A program made the position numbers and the translations under genes. From Roseibium sp. MMSF_3412 (GTDB lineage Bacteria > Pseudomonadota > Alphaproteobacteria > Rhizobiales > Stappiaceae), in assembly GCF_030733265.1 (NCBI RefSeq), contig NZ_JASHJI010000026.1, forward strand, positions 1 through 64,000: a DNA stretch of 64,000 nucleotides, read 5' to 3'. This document shows positions 8,106-17,771 of this stretch, piece after piece. The notes below the pieces were generated by a model. It ran no database searches, had not been told where the DNA came from, and was given only the letters and a program-made list of their open reading frames with translations. Positions within the stretch are counted from its first letter, which is position 1. Each line of letters starts with the position of its first letter.

Positions 8106-8914
8106 CGCCTGCCACCCGGGAGTTTGTAGGCCGGTTCAAAGCCGCCAGGTGCCGCAAGATTGTCGGTTCCGGGTCCGGGAAGCCGGTCGGGCAGGTCGAT
8201 CAGCCCGTCGACCAGGGGAGCGCCGTTCTTTTCCTTTTCCTCCCAGCCGCGCCGGTAATGGTCGGCGGCTTCTCCGCGTGCCAGCCGCACGGGCAGCACC
8301 TTGATGGCCGCTTCCGGCAGGACGCAGCTCTTTTCGCAAAGACCGCAGCCGGTGCAATGACCGGCATGTACGGTGGGAGCAAAAATCGCATGATGACCCG
8401 AACGCTCGTCGTGCGAGGCCTCCAGTGTGATCGCCGCGTCGATGGCGGGACAGACCCGGTAACACACATCGCAGCGCAGACCGTGGAAATTCAGGCAATT
8501 CTCCTGATCAACCAGAACCGCCGTGCCCATGCGGGCGTCGTCGATATCATCAAGGGCAGGGTCCAGTGCGCCGGTCGGACAGGCAGCAACGCAGGGAATG
8601 TCGTCGCACATTTCGCACGGCACCGTGCGCGCCGTGAAGTAGGGCGTCCCCGTCGCCGGGCCGTCCGTGCCGAGCTCGGCCAGTTTCAACGTGTCGAAGG
8701 GACAGTCGCGCACGCAAAGACCGCATCTGATGCAGGCGCCCAGAAAATCGTCTTCCGCCAGTGCGCCCGGCGGGCGCAAAGCGTCGGCTGGCAAAGCCCT
8801 TGCGTCCCGGGCGACGTAGGCCAGCCCCAGACCCGCCACAGCGCAGCCGCCGGCCATCCGGGCCGTGTCGGCCAGGAAGCGGCGGCGGGATTGTGCGAGC
8901 TGTGGCGTGGCCAT
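8102..8914 (-). CDS. napG: NapG, periplasmic Fe-S protein
   Basis: A 270-residue protein with a twin-arginine signal ([14 protein letters not shown]) and four cysteine clusters for [4Fe-4S] centres: [35 protein letters not shown] and [11 protein letters not shown]. It is the periplasmic partner of NapH. It follows napA by 27 bases. Confidence 0.93.
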   Translation of the reverse strand: MATPQLAQSRRRFLADTARMAGGCAVAGLGLAYVARDARALPADALRPPGALAEDDFLGACIRCGLCVRDCPFDTLKLAELGTDGPATGTPYFTARTVPCEMCDDIPCVAACPTGALDPALDDIDDARMGTAVLVDQENCLNFHGLRCDVCYRVCPAIDAAITLEASHDERSGHHAIFAPTVHAGHCTGCGLCEKSCVLPEAAIKVLPVRLARGEAADHYRRGWEEKEKNGAPLVDGLIDLPDRLPGPGTDNLAAPGGFEPAYKLPGGRR

Positions 8915-8941
8915 GGCAGGAATCCGATCCGGGAAGCGCGC

Positions 8942-11434
8942 CTAGACGCGCTCCACCTTGCAGGCGCATTTCTTGAAATCGGTTTCTTTCGACAAGGGGC
9001 AGGTTGCATCCAGCGTCAGCTTGTTGGTGAGCTGCCCTTCGTCGAACCACGGCATGAACACAAGACCCTGAGGGACCTTGTTGCGTCCACGTGTCGCCAG
9101 CTTGCTGCGAACTTCACCGCGACGGGTGGAGATGAGGATTTCCTGACCGTTGCGCAGCCCGCGCGCTTCGGCGTCCGAAGGGTGCATGAACACGACGGCG
9201 AGCGGGAAGGCCCGGTGCAGCTCCGGTACACGGCGTGTCATCGATCCCGAGTGCCAGTGTTCCAGGACGCGCCCCGTGCACAGCCACAGGTCGAAATTCT
9301 CATCCGGAACTTCCGGCGGATCCTCGTATGGCGCGAAGATGATCTTGGCCTTGCCGTCCTTGTATCCGTAGAAGCGGACTTCCTCGCCTTCCGGAACATA
9401 GGGGTCGTAGCCTTCGCGGAACCGGTAGAGCGTTTCCTTGCCGTCGACCACCGGCCAGCGCAGACCGCGTGCCTTGTGATAGGTTTCGAACGGAGCAAGA
9501 TCGTGGGCGTGTCCCCGGCCAAAACCGGCATATTCCTCAAACAGGCCCTTTTGCACGTAGTAGCCGAAATGCTCGGCATCGTCATTGTCGAAACCTTCAG
9601 CGGTTTCGCTCAAGGGGAACTTGTCGACCTGACCATTGGCGTAAAGGACGTCGTACATAGTCTTGCCGCGATGCTCGGGCATCTTGGCAAGAAGTTCCTC
9701 GCCCCAGACTTCCTCGACCGTGAAACGCTTCGAGAATTCCATAAGTTGCCAAAGATCCGACTTTGCGTCTCCCGGAGCATGCACCTGCTGACGCCAGAAC
9801 TGGGTCCGGCGTTCCGCATTGCCGTAGGCGCCTTCCTTTTCGACCCACATTGCCGTCGGCAGGATCAGGTCGGCGGAGACCGCCGTCACGGTCGGGTAGG
9901 GGTCGGAGACCGTGACGAAATTCTCCGGGTTCCGGTAGCCCGGATAGCCTTCCTCGTTGAGGTTGGGTGCCGCCTGCATGTTGTTGTTGCACTGGACCCA
10001 ATAGGCGTTGAGCTCACCGTCCTTCAGCTTGCGGTGCTGCAGAACGGCGTGGAACCCAGGCTTCGGCGGGATCGTGCCTTCAGGAATTTTCCAGGCGTCC
10101 TCGCAGATTTTCCGGTGCTCGTCGTTGTTGACGACCATGTCGGCCGGCAGACGGTGGGCAAAGGTGCCGACCTCGCGTGCCGTGCCGCAGGCAGAGGGCT
10201 GGCCGGTCAGCGAGAACGGGGAATTGCCCGGTTCGGATATCTTGCCGGTGAGCAGATGCACGTTGTAGCAGAGCGAGTTGACCCAGGATCCGCGCGTGTG
10301 CTGGTTGAAGCCCATGGTCCAGAGGCTCATGACCTTGCGCGAGGGGTCGGCATACTGCTCCGCCAGGAACTCCAGCTGCTCTGCGGGAACTCCGGAAAGC
10401 TCGGAAACCTTGTCCAACGTGTACTCGGCGACCGAGGCGGCATATTCGTCGAAGTCGATTGCCTCCATTGCGCCGGAATCCGGGTTCGCGGCCGCTTCCT
10501 GAAGCGGGTTGTCAGGGCGCAGGCCGTAGCCGATATCGGTCGCTGTCTTGGCAATGTTGACATGTTTCGACACGAAGTCTTCGTTGACGCGTCCGGTCGA
10601 GATGATGTGGTTGGCGATGTAGTTCAGGATCGCCAGATCGGTCTGCGGCTTGAAGATGATGCCATTGTCGGCAAGTTCGAAAGAGCGGTGCTCGAAGGTC
10701 GACAAGACGTGCACCTGCGCACCGGGTTTGGTGAGGCGGGTATCCGTCAGGCGGGACCACAGAATGGGGTGCATTTCCGCCATGTTCGAACCCCAGAGCA
10801 CGAATGTGTCTGCATGTTCAAAATCGTCGTAGCAGCCCATGGGCTCGTCAATGCCGAAGCTCCGCATGAAACCGACAACGGCGGAGGCCATGCAGTGGCG
10901 CGCATTCGGATCGATGTTGTTGGACCGGAAGCCCGCTTTCATCAGCTTGGCGGCGGCATATCCCTCCCAGACCGTCCACTGGCCGGAGCCGAACATGCCG
11001 ACACTGGTCGGCCCCTTTTTCTTGAGCGCTTCCTTCCATTTCTGGGCCATGACATCGAATGCCTCATCCCAGCTGACGGGTTCGAATTCGCCGTTCTTGT
11101 CGTAGACGCCGTTGGTTTTGCGCAGCAAGGGCTGTGTAAGGCGGTCTTCGCCATACATGATCTTGGACAGGAAATACCCCTTGATGCAGTTGAGACCCCG
11201 GTTCACCGGCGCGTCCGGGTCGCCCTGGGTTGCGACCACGCGGCCATCCTTGGTGCCGACGAGGACGGAGCAGCCGGTGCCACAGAAGCGGCACGCTGCC
11301 TTGTCCCATCTGATCCCGGTTGTCTGGAATTGTGCCTGGGCCGGTCCGTTGCCGATCGAGATGCCGGCAGCCGAAGCCGTTGCGGCGGCCGCAGTCGCTT
11401 TCAGGAATGTCCTGCGGGTTTCAGAGATGGTCAT
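8942..11434 (-). CDS. napA: NapA, catalytic subunit of periplasmic nitrate reductase
   Basis: An 830-residue molybdoenzyme that reduces nitrate to nitrite in the periplasm. It has a Tat signal (ETRRTFLKA, ending near AQAQF), an N-terminal [4Fe-4S] motif (CRFCGTGC with a fourth Cys in NCIKGYF), and the Mo-coordinating Cys in [12 protein letters not shown]. The length is typical for NapA. The start overlaps the end of napD by 14 bases, as is usual for these coupled genes. It requires NapD for maturation and bis-MGD cofactor made elsewhere. Confidence 0.97.
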   Translation of the reverse strand: MTISETRRTFLKATAAAATASAAGISIGNGPAQAQFQTTGIRWDKAACRFCGTGCSVLVGTKDGRVVATQGDPDAPVNRGLNCIKGYFLSKIMYGEDRLTQPLLRKTNGVYDKNGEFEPVSWDEAFDVMAQKWKEALKKKGPTSVGMFGSGQWTVWEGYAAAKLMKAGFRSNNIDPNARHCMASAVVGFMRSFGIDEPMGCYDDFEHADTFVLWGSNMAEMHPILWSRLTDTRLTKPGAQVHVLSTFEHRSFELADNGIIFKPQTDLAILNYIANHIISTGRVNEDFVSKHVNIAKTATDIGYGLRPDNPLQEAAANPDSGAMEAIDFDEYAASVAEYTLDKVSELSGVPAEQLEFLAEQYADPSRKVMSLWTMGFNQHTRGSWVNSLCYNVHLLTGKISEPGNSPFSLTGQPSACGTAREVGTFAHRLPADMVVNNDEHRKICEDAWKIPEGTIPPKPGFHAVLQHRKLKDGELNAYWVQCNNNMQAAPNLNEEGYPGYRNPENFVTVSDPYPTVTAVSADLILPTAMWVEKEGAYGNAERRTQFWRQQVHAPGDAKSDLWQLMEFSKRFTVEEVWGEELLAKMPEHRGKTMYDVLYANGQVDKFPLSETAEGFDNDDAEHFGYYVQKGLFEEYAGFGRGHAHDLAPFETYHKARGLRWPVVDGKETLYRFREGYDPYVPEGEEVRFYGYKDGKAKIIFAPYEDPPEVPDENFDLWLCTGRVLEHWHSGSMTRRVPELHRAFPLAVVFMHPSDAEARGLRNGQEILISTRRGEVRSKLATRGRNKVPQGLVFMPWFDEGQLTNKLTLDATCPLSKETDFKKCACKVERV

Positions 11435-11723
11435 GGGTCTTGTCTCCGGCTTGGCTGGATTTGGCTGGCAGAGACGCGGCCTGGGGAGCCGCGAGATCTT
11501 CGAAGTGGTGATAGGTGAGGGTGACGGAGAGAACGCCGGGGATCTGATGCAATTGCATGATCAACTCGGAGGCCGTGTTGGTTTCCGTGTCTTCAACGAC
11601 AACCACGAGACGCCCTTCGTCATCTGAGGCGTGGATTTCGACACCGTTCATCGCCTCGACCCGGTCTCGAATTCCGGGAAGCGACAGAACAGCCGCATGT
11701 ACGAGACAGCCGCAAATATTCAT
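11421..11723 (-). CDS. napD: NapD, NapA signal-peptide chaperone
   Basis: A 100-residue cytosolic protein beginning [10 protein letters not shown], typical of NapD. It binds the Tat signal of NapA and delays export until the Mo cofactor is in. The conserved part starts at this ATG, which overlaps the napF stop as ATGA; the longer open frame to 11813 is not used. Confidence 0.9.
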   Translation of the reverse strand: MNICGCLVHAAVLSLPGIRDRVEAMNGVEIHASDDEGRLVVVVEDTETNTASELIMQLHQIPGVLSVTLTYHHFEDLAAPQAASLPAKSSQAGDKTHDHL

Positions 11724-12241
11724 GCCGGTTTCTCTTTCTTGTTCGGCTCGGTTCTTTTGAAGGTCACCGCAGCAGCAGGGCACTGATATGCACAGGCGCC
11801 GCAACCCGTGCATTGATGCGGGTCAATCAACGGTTCGGATTTTCCGCCAAGTGCCAGCCGGAAGCGGATGGCCCGGGGGTCGCAGGCATCTTCGCAGGCA
11901 CGGCAGGAAACGCCCTGCAGGGAAAGGCAGGCGTCGGTCACTTCGGCCTTCCAGGACCACTCGGCATAGATGTCTTCAGAGAATGCGCCGGACGGGCAGG
12001 CCTCAAGGCAGCCACCGCAGAACGTGCACGCGCCCCTGGTAAAGTCCAGAACCGGAAATCGTCCTGAGCCTGCGATGATGATCTGCTCCGGGCAAGCTTC
12101 CATGCATGCACCGCAGCTTTTGCAATATTCGGAAAGGAGCGCGGCGTTGGTTCCCGGAGGCCGCACGGTCTCAGGTTCTGCGCGTGTGCTCAGCTTCAAA
12201 AAGGCGCGCCTGCTGACAGAGATGTCGGATCGCTCTGACAT
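11720..12241 (-). CDS. napF: NapF, cytosolic Fe-S accessory protein
   Basis: A 173-residue ferredoxin-type protein with three classical [4Fe-4S] motifs (CKSCGACMEACP, CTFCGGCLEACP, CTGCGACAYQCP) and extra Cys in CRACEDAC. NapF is known to help cofactor loading of NapA. It is the first recognised nap gene. No ribosome site is seen before its ATG, but the stop of a small upstream ORF lies four bases before it, suggesting coupled translation. Confidence 0.92.
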   Translation of the reverse strand: MSERSDISVSRRAFLKLSTRAEPETVRPPGTNAALLSEYCKSCGACMEACPEQIIIAGSGRFPVLDFTRGACTFCGGCLEACPSGAFSEDIYAEWSWKAEVTDACLSLQGVSCRACEDACDPRAIRFRLALGGKSEPLIDPHQCTGCGACAYQCPAAAVTFKRTEPNKKEKPA

Positions 12242-12245
12242 GAGG

Positions 12246-12401
12246 TCACACAGGCGGCGCGCAAGGCCAGAGACCCGCAGGTCGCTTTACCGGAGCGAAA
12301 GCAACCGGTAAATCCTTTGAAACGACACATATTTCGGCAAAAACACGGCAAAGAGCCGGTACGGGGACGTGCAGCCGCGCTCGATCACACTCTTCTGCCA
12401 T
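12246..12401 (-). CDS. Small leader ORF upstream of napF (51 codons)
   Basis: A 51-residue frame begins at an ATG (12399-12401) with a strong GGGAGAGG ribosome site and stops four bases before the napF ATG. The product, starting MAEECDRARLHVPVP, is mixed in composition and is not NapE: it has no membrane helix. It contains three Cys and many Pro. It may serve only to bring ribosomes to napF, which has no visible site of its own. No homologue is known to me. Confidence 0.4.
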   Translation of the reverse strand: MAEECDRARLHVPVPALCRVFAEICVVSKDLPVAFAPVKRPAGLWPCAPPV

Positions 12402-12614
12402 AGCCTCTCCCTAAGTATGGACAGAAAAAAGAGTTTTGACTTCTTCTTATCGTTCGGAAGAGCTTAGGCTGACCAACCTTGCGTCGGGTATAAGTTTAAA
12501 TACGTATGCAGCTATTCCGTTACTTTCGAAATAATGATAAAATATTGAGATTTATGGCTTAAGGATCTTGCGTGGAAAACAAATCAATCCGCTGAAACGC
12601 GGCGAAACTGAAGT
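12402..12614. other. Intergenic region upstream of nap operon
   Basis: This gap separates the nap operon from hisI, both on the minus strand. It is AT-rich around 12480-12560 and should hold the nap promoter. I looked for an FNR-type TTGAT-N4-ATCAA box and did not find a convincing one. Confidence 0.45.
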
Positions 12615-13070
12615 CTAGCCTTTTCCATAAACTTCGGCCGGGTCATAAACCTTTTCGGATTCGACCCGTTCGAGACCGACGGCTCCGTCCGTCGGTGTCG
12701 TAATCTTGCGAAAGAAGCAGGAGCGGTAGCCGACATGACAGGTCGCGCCGTTTCCGGCAACGCTCACCTTGAGCACAAGCGCATCCTGGTCGCAGTCGGT
12801 GAGGATTTCGTGCACAGTCTGAACCTGACCCGACGTTTCGCCCTTTTTCCAGAACCCCTGCCTCGACCGGCTCCAGTACCAGGCTTCACCGGTTTCGATG
12901 GTGCGTTTCAGGGCTTCTTCGTTCATGTAGCCGACCATCAAAACTTCGCCTGATGCCACGTCGGTCACGACGGCGACGATCAGGCCGTCACGATCGTATT
13001 TCGGCATCAGGAAAGCGCCGCTCTCGACTGTTTCCTTGTCGCCGCGTTCGCTGAAACTCGTGTTGCACAT
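12615..13070 (-). CDS. hisI: HisI, phosphoribosyl-AMP cyclohydrolase
   Basis: A 151-residue cytosolic enzyme of histidine biosynthesis that hydrolyses the ring of phosphoribosyl-AMP. The family pattern is clear: [39 protein letters not shown] and the metal-binding CHVGYRSCF. It is the stand-alone HisI form, not fused to HisE. It lies apart from other his genes and next to folE, an order common in alphaproteobacteria. A terminator-like hairpin separates it from folE on the same strand, so it may have its own promoter. Confidence 0.95.
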   Translation of the reverse strand: MCNTSFSERGDKETVESGAFLMPKYDRDGLIVAVVTDVASGEVLMVGYMNEEALKRTIETGEAWYWSRSRQGFWKKGETSGQVQTVHEILTDCDQDALVLKVSVAGNGATCHVGYRSCFFRKITTPTDGAVGLERVESEKVYDPAEVYGKG

Positions 13071-13071
13071 G

Positions 13072-13107
13072 AAAACGAAACCCTTGCCTTTTTCGAAGAA
13101 GCAAGGG
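13072..13107 (-). terminator. Terminator-like hairpin between folE and hisI
   Basis: On the minus strand CCCTTGC pairs with GCAAGGG across a 13-base loop and is followed by TTTCGTTTTC. It sits 12 bases past the folE stop and ends right at the hisI start, so it could end folE transcripts or act as an attenuator for hisI. Confidence 0.65.
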
Positions 13108-13119
13108 CTCGTCAGGTCG

Positions 13120-13788
13120 TTAGCCCTTGCTGCGTACCATGCTCATGAACTTGGCCTGTTCGGCCGGGTCATCCTGGAATACGCCGGTAAACTGTGTGGT
13201 GATCGTCGAGACCCCCTGTTTCTGGACGCCTCGCATGGTCATGCATTGATGTTCTGCTTCGATCATGACAGCAAGTCCGCGCGGTGCCAGGGTGTCGTCA
13301 ATGACGGATGCGACCTGCGCCGTCAAGTTTTCCTGCGTCTGTAACCGTTTGGCGTAAATGTCGACGACGCGCGCGAGCTTGGACAGGCCAACCACACCTT
13401 CTGCCGGATAATAGGCAATGTGCGCCTCGCCGATGAAGGGGAGCATGTGATGCTCGCAATGGGAATGGAACGGAATGCCGCGCACGAGCACGATGTCCTG
13501 GTAGCCGCCAACGTCCTCGAACGTTCTTTCCAGATGCTCTGCCGGGTCTTCGAAATACCCGCCGTAGAGCTGGCTAATAGCCTTTACGACGCGCTTTGGC
13601 GTGTCCAGCAGACCCTCCCGGTCGGGGTCATCACCGGTCCAGGCCAGGATGGTCCGCACGGCGGCCTCGGCTTCTTCTCGGCTTGGCCTGAGCAATTGTT
13701 CAGGCGACTTTCTTTCAAATCTTTTTTCTACCGGCTTGAGGACTGCGTCCATCGGGACCCTCGCAAATTTAACCTTGTCACTCGTCAT
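13120..13788 (-). CDS. folE: FolE, GTP cyclohydrolase I
   Basis: A 222-residue enzyme making 7,8-dihydroneopterin triphosphate from GTP, the first step of folate (and queuosine) synthesis. The zinc and active-site segments are visible: [38 protein letters not shown], and the late His/Cys part [13 protein letters not shown]. The N-terminal ~30 residues are a variable extension. It is divergently arranged from the Fe-S scaffold gene. Confidence 0.96.
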   Translation of the reverse strand: MTSDKVKFARVPMDAVLKPVEKRFERKSPEQLLRPSREEAEAAVRTILAWTGDDPDREGLLDTPKRVVKAISQLYGGYFEDPAEHLERTFEDVGGYQDIVLVRGIPFHSHCEHHMLPFIGEAHIAYYPAEGVVGLSKLARVVDIYAKRLQTQENLTAQVASVIDDTLAPRGLAVMIEAEHQCMTMRGVQKQGVSTITTQFTGVFQDDPAEQAKFMSMVRSKG

Positions 13789-14040
13789 ACGGCGCTCGTT
13801 CTTGCACAGATCATGAAGTCCCCGCCAGTCAGCCGGGGACCATTATCATACTCCACACAAAATGCGAACGCTCAGTTTCTGAGCGGGTTTAGCCAGCGTT
13901 GAGCGTACCTGCCACGCTCATAATTGCCAACTGCGACCACTCTGCCCCTTGCGATATTTGCCGTGGCGTCTGATCTATATATAAGAAAGCAAAGCGCCAT
14001 CAATGTGTCGCGCATCACAGGCTTTCACGAAGAGGCGAGA

Positions 14041-14493
14041 ATGCTTGACGACATCTACAACGCGAAGATCCTAGAATTCGCAGGAAACATCCCGCGCGTC
14101 GGGCGTCTTGACCAACCTGACGCAACGGCAAAGGCGCATTCCAAGCTTTGCGGGTCGACGGTTCTTGTTGACATTTGTGTGAAAGACGGTGTTGTCACCG
14201 ACTTCGCCCACGACGTGAAAGCGTGCGCGCTCGGACAGGCATCTTCCTCGATCATGGCACAGAATGTGGTCGGAGCGTCTGCAGCGGAGTTGCGGGATGT
14301 TCAGGAAACGATGCGCGCGATGCTCAAACAGGGTGGTGAACCGCCGTCCGGGCGTTTTGCAGATCTGAAGTTCCTTGAGCCCGTGCGCGAGTACAAGGCG
14401 CGCCATGCATCCACCTTGCTGACGTTCGATGCCGTCGTCGATGCGCTCGATCAGATTGACGCCAAGGCGAAGAAAGACGGGGCGGCGGCCTAG
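14041..14493 (+). CDS. IscU/NifU-N-like Fe-S cluster scaffold protein
   Basis: A 150-residue cytosolic protein with the IscU/SufU-type fold. The cluster-binding Cys are in HSKLCGS and VKACALGQASSS; a third conserved Cys near the C-terminus, present in classical IscU, is not obvious, which fits the divergent alphaproteobacterial group encoded beside folE. The start at 14041 follows GAGGCGAGA; the open frame upstream to 13924 is not convincing. Probably cotranscribed with yidD, 29 bases downstream. Role in Fe-S assembly is inferred from family. Confidence 0.8.
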   Translation: MLDDIYNAKILEFAGNIPRVGRLDQPDATAKAHSKLCGSTVLVDICVKDGVVTDFAHDVKACALGQASSSIMAQNVVGASAAELRDVQETMRAMLKQGGEPPSGRFADLKFLEPVREYKARHASTLLTFDAVVDALDQIDAKAKKDGAAA

Positions 14494-14522
14494 CCCCGCG
14501 CCACACTCACCGCAGCAAAGCC

Positions 14523-14882
14523 ATGTGTCCGAACCCCGGTTGCCAGAGCGAACAGGACAAAACGCTGTCGCCTGCCGGCCGCGCCGCCCTTGGCCTCATC
14601 TGGATTTACCGCCACTCACTGTCGCTGTTCATGGGGCGCGGATGCCGCTACGCGCCAACCTGTTCCGAATACACGGAAAGCGCAATCCGGCGCTATGGGT
14701 TCTGGGTTGGCGGCTGGATCGGTTTATCGCGTATTCTCCGATGCAATCCCTGGGGCGCGTCCGGGTTCGATCCAATTCCGGAGAACCTTCCTGAAAATGC
14801 GCACTGGTATACGCCCTGGCGTTACGGCCGTTGGACCGGACAGCATATCGCGAAAGAGTTCCGGCTTGATGCAGAAGACTAG
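14523..14882 (+). CDS. yidD: YidD, membrane protein insertion efficiency factor
   Basis: A 119-residue protein with the YidD core: IWIYRHSLSLFMGRGCRYAPTCSEY and RILRCNPWGASGFDPIP, including the three conserved Cys. YidD is a small amphipathic protein at the inner membrane that helps YidC/Sec insertion. The C-terminal ~30 residues extend beyond the minimal family. The gene sits away from the usual rnpA-yidC locus, next to the Fe-S scaffold, an arrangement known in this class. Confidence 0.93.
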   Translation: MCPNPGCQSEQDKTLSPAGRAALGLIWIYRHSLSLFMGRGCRYAPTCSEYTESAIRRYGFWVGGWIGLSRILRCNPWGASGFDPIPENLPENAHWYTPWRYGRWTGQHIAKEFRLDAED

Positions 14883-14965
14883 GTGTGCCGAAGCACATTA
14901 GGGCATTGACCTAGGGGAATGCGAATGCAACGCTCACCTGTCAGCTGAAGGGCAGATGAGGGGAC

Positions 14966-16747
14966 ATGGACGTGCGCGACTTCCATTTCGTTATGATCAA
15001 GCCGACCCATTATGACGATGACGGCTATCCGATCCAGTGGCTGAGATCTGCCATTCCCTCCAACACGCTTGCCAGTCTCAATGGTCTTGCGGAGGCTGCG
15101 GTTGAACGCAAGGCGCTTGGCGAGGGCGTGCGTATACACCTTCACACCTATGACGAAACCAACAAACGTGTCCGGCCAGAAAAGATAGCCGGCGACATTC
15201 GCCGCAAAGGCGGCAAGGCCATGATCGCACTCGTTGGTGTTCAGTCGAACCAGTTTCCACGCGCCACGGATCTGGCGCGCCGGTTCATGGCGGAAGGCCT
15301 GCAAACGGCAATCGGCGGGTTCCATGTCTCCGGCTGCATCTCCATGCTCGACGACATGCCCCCGGAAATGGTTGAGCTGCAGGCCGAGGGGGTCAGCTAC
15401 TTTGCCGGCGAAGCCGAAGACCGCCGGCTTGACCAGGTGTTCCGGGACGCCTGGGCCGACGATCTGAAGCCGCTCTACAATTTCATGGCCGATCTGCCTT
15501 CTCTTGAAGGCGAACCGACGCCCATCCTGCCCACCAAGCATATCCAGTTCACGGCCGGATCGCATTCGAGCTTCGATCTCGGGCGCGGCTGTCCGTTCCA
15601 GTGTTCCTTCTGCACGATCATCAACGTTCAGGGTCGCAAGAGCCGGTTCAGATCGGCCGACGATCTTGAGCAGATCATCCGGGACAACTATGAGCAGGGC
15701 ATCAACCGGTTTTTTATCACTGACGACAATTTCGCCCGCAACCGCGAATGGGAGCCGCTGTTCGACAGGCTGATCTGCCTTCGCGAAGAGGAAAAATTCG
15801 ACATCAAGTTCATCATCCAGGTCGACACGCTTTGCCACCGGATCGAGAATTTCATCGAAAAAGCGACCCGCGCAGGGGTGAACCGCGTCTTCATCGGCCT
15901 TGAAAACATCAACCCGGACAACCTGCTGGCGGCCAAGAAACGCCAGAACAAGATCACCGAATACCGGGACATGCTGCAGAAATGGCGGGCACATGGGGCA
16001 ACCACCTATGCGGGCTACATCATCGGCTTTCCCGGGGATACGAAAGAAGCCGTTCTTCGCGACGTCGAGATCATCAAGAACGAGCTCCCGCTCGACCTGC
16101 TTGAATTCTTCTACCTGACACCGCTTCCCGGTTCAGAAGACCACAAGGTGCTTCTGTCCAAGGGAACCTGGATGGACCCGGACCTCAACAAATACGACCT
16201 CAATCATCGGGTGTCCCACCATCCGAAAATGACCGATACGGAATGGGAAGAAGCCTACCAGGAAGCCTGGGCGAGCTATTATTCCGATGCCCATATCGAG
16301 ACAGTCCTGAAGCGTGCGGCCGCGCATCGGAAGGGGCGGCCGGGCAACAAGCTGTTTCTCATGATGTGGTTCAAGCTGATGGTGCAGTGCGAGGGCGTCC
16401 ATCCGCTGGAGGGTGGATATTTCCGGCTCAAGTTTCGCAAGGACAGGCGCAGTGGCTTGCCGGTCGAAAGCGCGCTGGCGTTCTATCCGCGCTACATCTG
16501 GGAGATTGCTACAAAACACTGGGCCTATGTGTCCGCGACCTGGCGGGTCTACAGGATCTATCGAAAGGTCAAGGCATCGCCGGACCGGCGCAGCTATTCG
16601 GACATTGCCATCAGGGAGATCGAGGGGGATGGTGAGGAAGCCCTTGCCATGATCCAGGAAACACGCGGCGGGGTCGAGGCCGTGGCCAAGACCGCACGCG
16701 ATGCATCGATCGTCAGGGCGGCGAAGAAACGGGCTGCCACCTCATAG
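14966..16747 (+). CDS. B12-binding-domain radical SAM protein
   Basis: A 593-residue cytosolic protein. The N-terminal ~170 residues resemble a cobalamin-binding (Rossmann-like) domain, with ALVGVQSNQFPRATDLARRF and AIGGFHVSG; the classical DxHxxG cobalamin motif is not obvious. The radical SAM domain follows, with the [4Fe-4S] motif GRGCPFQCSFCTIINVQGRK and later GLENINPDNL and AGYIIGFPGDT. The C-terminal ~200 residues are unique. Relatives include enzymes that methylate or rearrange lipids, hopanoids or pigments; the substrate here is unknown. It stands alone after yidD. Confidence 0.85.
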   Translation: MDVRDFHFVMIKPTHYDDDGYPIQWLRSAIPSNTLASLNGLAEAAVERKALGEGVRIHLHTYDETNKRVRPEKIAGDIRRKGGKAMIALVGVQSNQFPRATDLARRFMAEGLQTAIGGFHVSGCISMLDDMPPEMVELQAEGVSYFAGEAEDRRLDQVFRDAWADDLKPLYNFMADLPSLEGEPTPILPTKHIQFTAGSHSSFDLGRGCPFQCSFCTIINVQGRKSRFRSADDLEQIIRDNYEQGINRFFITDDNFARNREWEPLFDRLICLREEEKFDIKFIIQVDTLCHRIENFIEKATRAGVNRVFIGLENINPDNLLAAKKRQNKITEYRDMLQKWRAHGATTYAGYIIGFPGDTKEAVLRDVEIIKNELPLDLLEFFYLTPLPGSEDHKVLLSKGTWMDPDLNKYDLNHRVSHHPKMTDTEWEEAYQEAWASYYSDAHIETVLKRAAAHRKGRPGNKLFLMMWFKLMVQCEGVHPLEGGYFRLKFRKDRRSGLPVESALAFYPRYIWEIATKHWAYVSATWRVYRIYRKVKASPDRRSYSDIAIREIEGDGEEALAMIQETRGGVEAVAKTARDASIVRAAKKRAATS

Positions 16748-17641
16748 CGCCGATTTTGAAGCTGTCTTTCCTGCAAACACCGTCCAGCCGAGTGTCAGGC
16801 CTGCGGCGGACAGAATGATCGCGGCTGCGCCGAGAAGCTGCGAGAAGTGCAAGGCCTGCCCGAAGGCGATGTAATCGACAAGGATGGCAACAACCGGATA
16901 GACAAAGGAAAACGCGCCTTGCAGGTAGGTCGGCAGTTTCTGCACGGCACCGTACATAAGGATGTACACAAAGCCGGTGTGAACTGCGCCAAGCGTGATC
17001 AAGGCCCCCCAGGCAACGCCGTCATCGGGCAGCGACGTCCAACTGACGAAAGGGGCCAGCATCACGATCCCGACACAGACCTGGACAAGGGCAATCAGCT
17101 GTGGAGGCATGTCGTTCAGTTTCTTGGCAAGGAGCGCGGCGACCGCCCAGAAAAAAGCTGCGCCCAGAGCCAGTGCGATCCCAAGCGTGTAGTTTGTCCC
17201 GTCGGCTGCCGCGCCCACCGGTTTCGCCTGAACGATAAGAACCACACCGAGAAACGCGACCGAAAGCCAAGACAGCCTTGCCGCCGACAGACGCTCTCCG
17301 AGAAACAGGACGCCGAAGCCGACGAGTATGAAGGGCTGCGTGTTGTAGACGGCGGTGGCAACGCCGATCGAGACGTTGCCGTAGGCGCTGAACAGCATGG
17401 CCCAGTTCGCAACAATCGCGACACCGCCAAGTGCAGCGATTGCAATCTGGCGGAAGGTTATGCGCCGGTGCAGCATCCCCTGCAACGCACAGATCAGCAA
17501 CAGGGCAAGAGCGCCAAAGGCGCATCTCCAGAAGACGACATCGATGGCCATTTGTCCTGAAAGAACGACAAAAAAACCGATGGTGCCGAGAATTGTCATT
17601 GCAGCGCTCATCTCCGCCGCACCGCGAAGGGTCTTGTCCAT
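16742..17641 (-). CDS. EamA/DMT-family transporter
   Basis: A 299-residue inner-membrane protein with ten hydrophobic segments and two EamA repeats, the usual architecture of drug/metabolite exporters. The start at 17641 follows AAGGCGGAAAAG; the frame is open to 17698. Its stop overlaps the end of the convergent radical SAM gene by six bases. It is divergent from an Lrp/AsnC-family gene, a layout typical of amino-acid exporters controlled by their neighbour, so export of an amino acid is possible but not shown. Confidence 0.88.
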   Translation of the reverse strand: MDKTLRGAAEMSAAMTILGTIGFFVVLSGQMAIDVVFWRCAFGALALLLICALQGMLHRRITFRQIAIAALGGVAIVANWAMLFSAYGNVSIGVATAVYNTQPFILVGFGVLFLGERLSAARLSWLSVAFLGVVLIVQAKPVGAAADGTNYTLGIALALGAAFFWAVAALLAKKLNDMPPQLIALVQVCVGIVMLAPFVSWTSLPDDGVAWGALITLGAVHTGFVYILMYGAVQKLPTYLQGAFSFVYPVVAILVDYIAFGQALHFSQLLGAAAIILSAAGLTLGWTVFAGKTASKSAL

Positions 17642-17712
17642 GTCTTTTCCGCCTTGTGCTGAACCAGGAACAAGGATGAAGAACGATTGCTTGCGCATCC
17701 ATGCGAGGAATT

Positions 17713-17734
17713 AGGGAAATTCACGAATTTCTCT
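17713..17734. promoter_or_regulatory. Palindromic operator candidate between transporter and Lrp-type gene
   Basis: Arms AGGGAAATT and AATTTCTCT surround CACG, pairing at eight of nine positions (inner GAAATT-CACG-AATTTC is perfect). It lies in the divergent intergenic region directly before a TATAAT. Confidence 0.6.
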
Positions 17735-17740
17735 TATAAT
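17735..17740 (+). promoter_or_regulatory. -10 element (TATAAT) of the Lrp-type gene
   Basis: A perfect TATAAT 31 bases before the GTG start. No good -35 hexamer lies at the right distance; the palindrome occupies that place, which suggests regulator-dependent transcription. Confidence 0.5.
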
Positions 17741-17771
17741 GTGAGGTCCAGACATGATTTGAGGTGATATT

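Noticed and set aside
7853-11518. A 1221-codon open frame on the plus strand
   Set aside because: It is the antisense shadow of napH, napG and napA, whose products are certain; the plus-strand product is Arg/Gly-rich with no domain.
12495-12515. TACGTATGCA resembling half of the LacI palindrome, upstream of nap
   Set aside because: Only one half-site matches, the flank is unrelated and the nap genes are outside the catabolic regulon.
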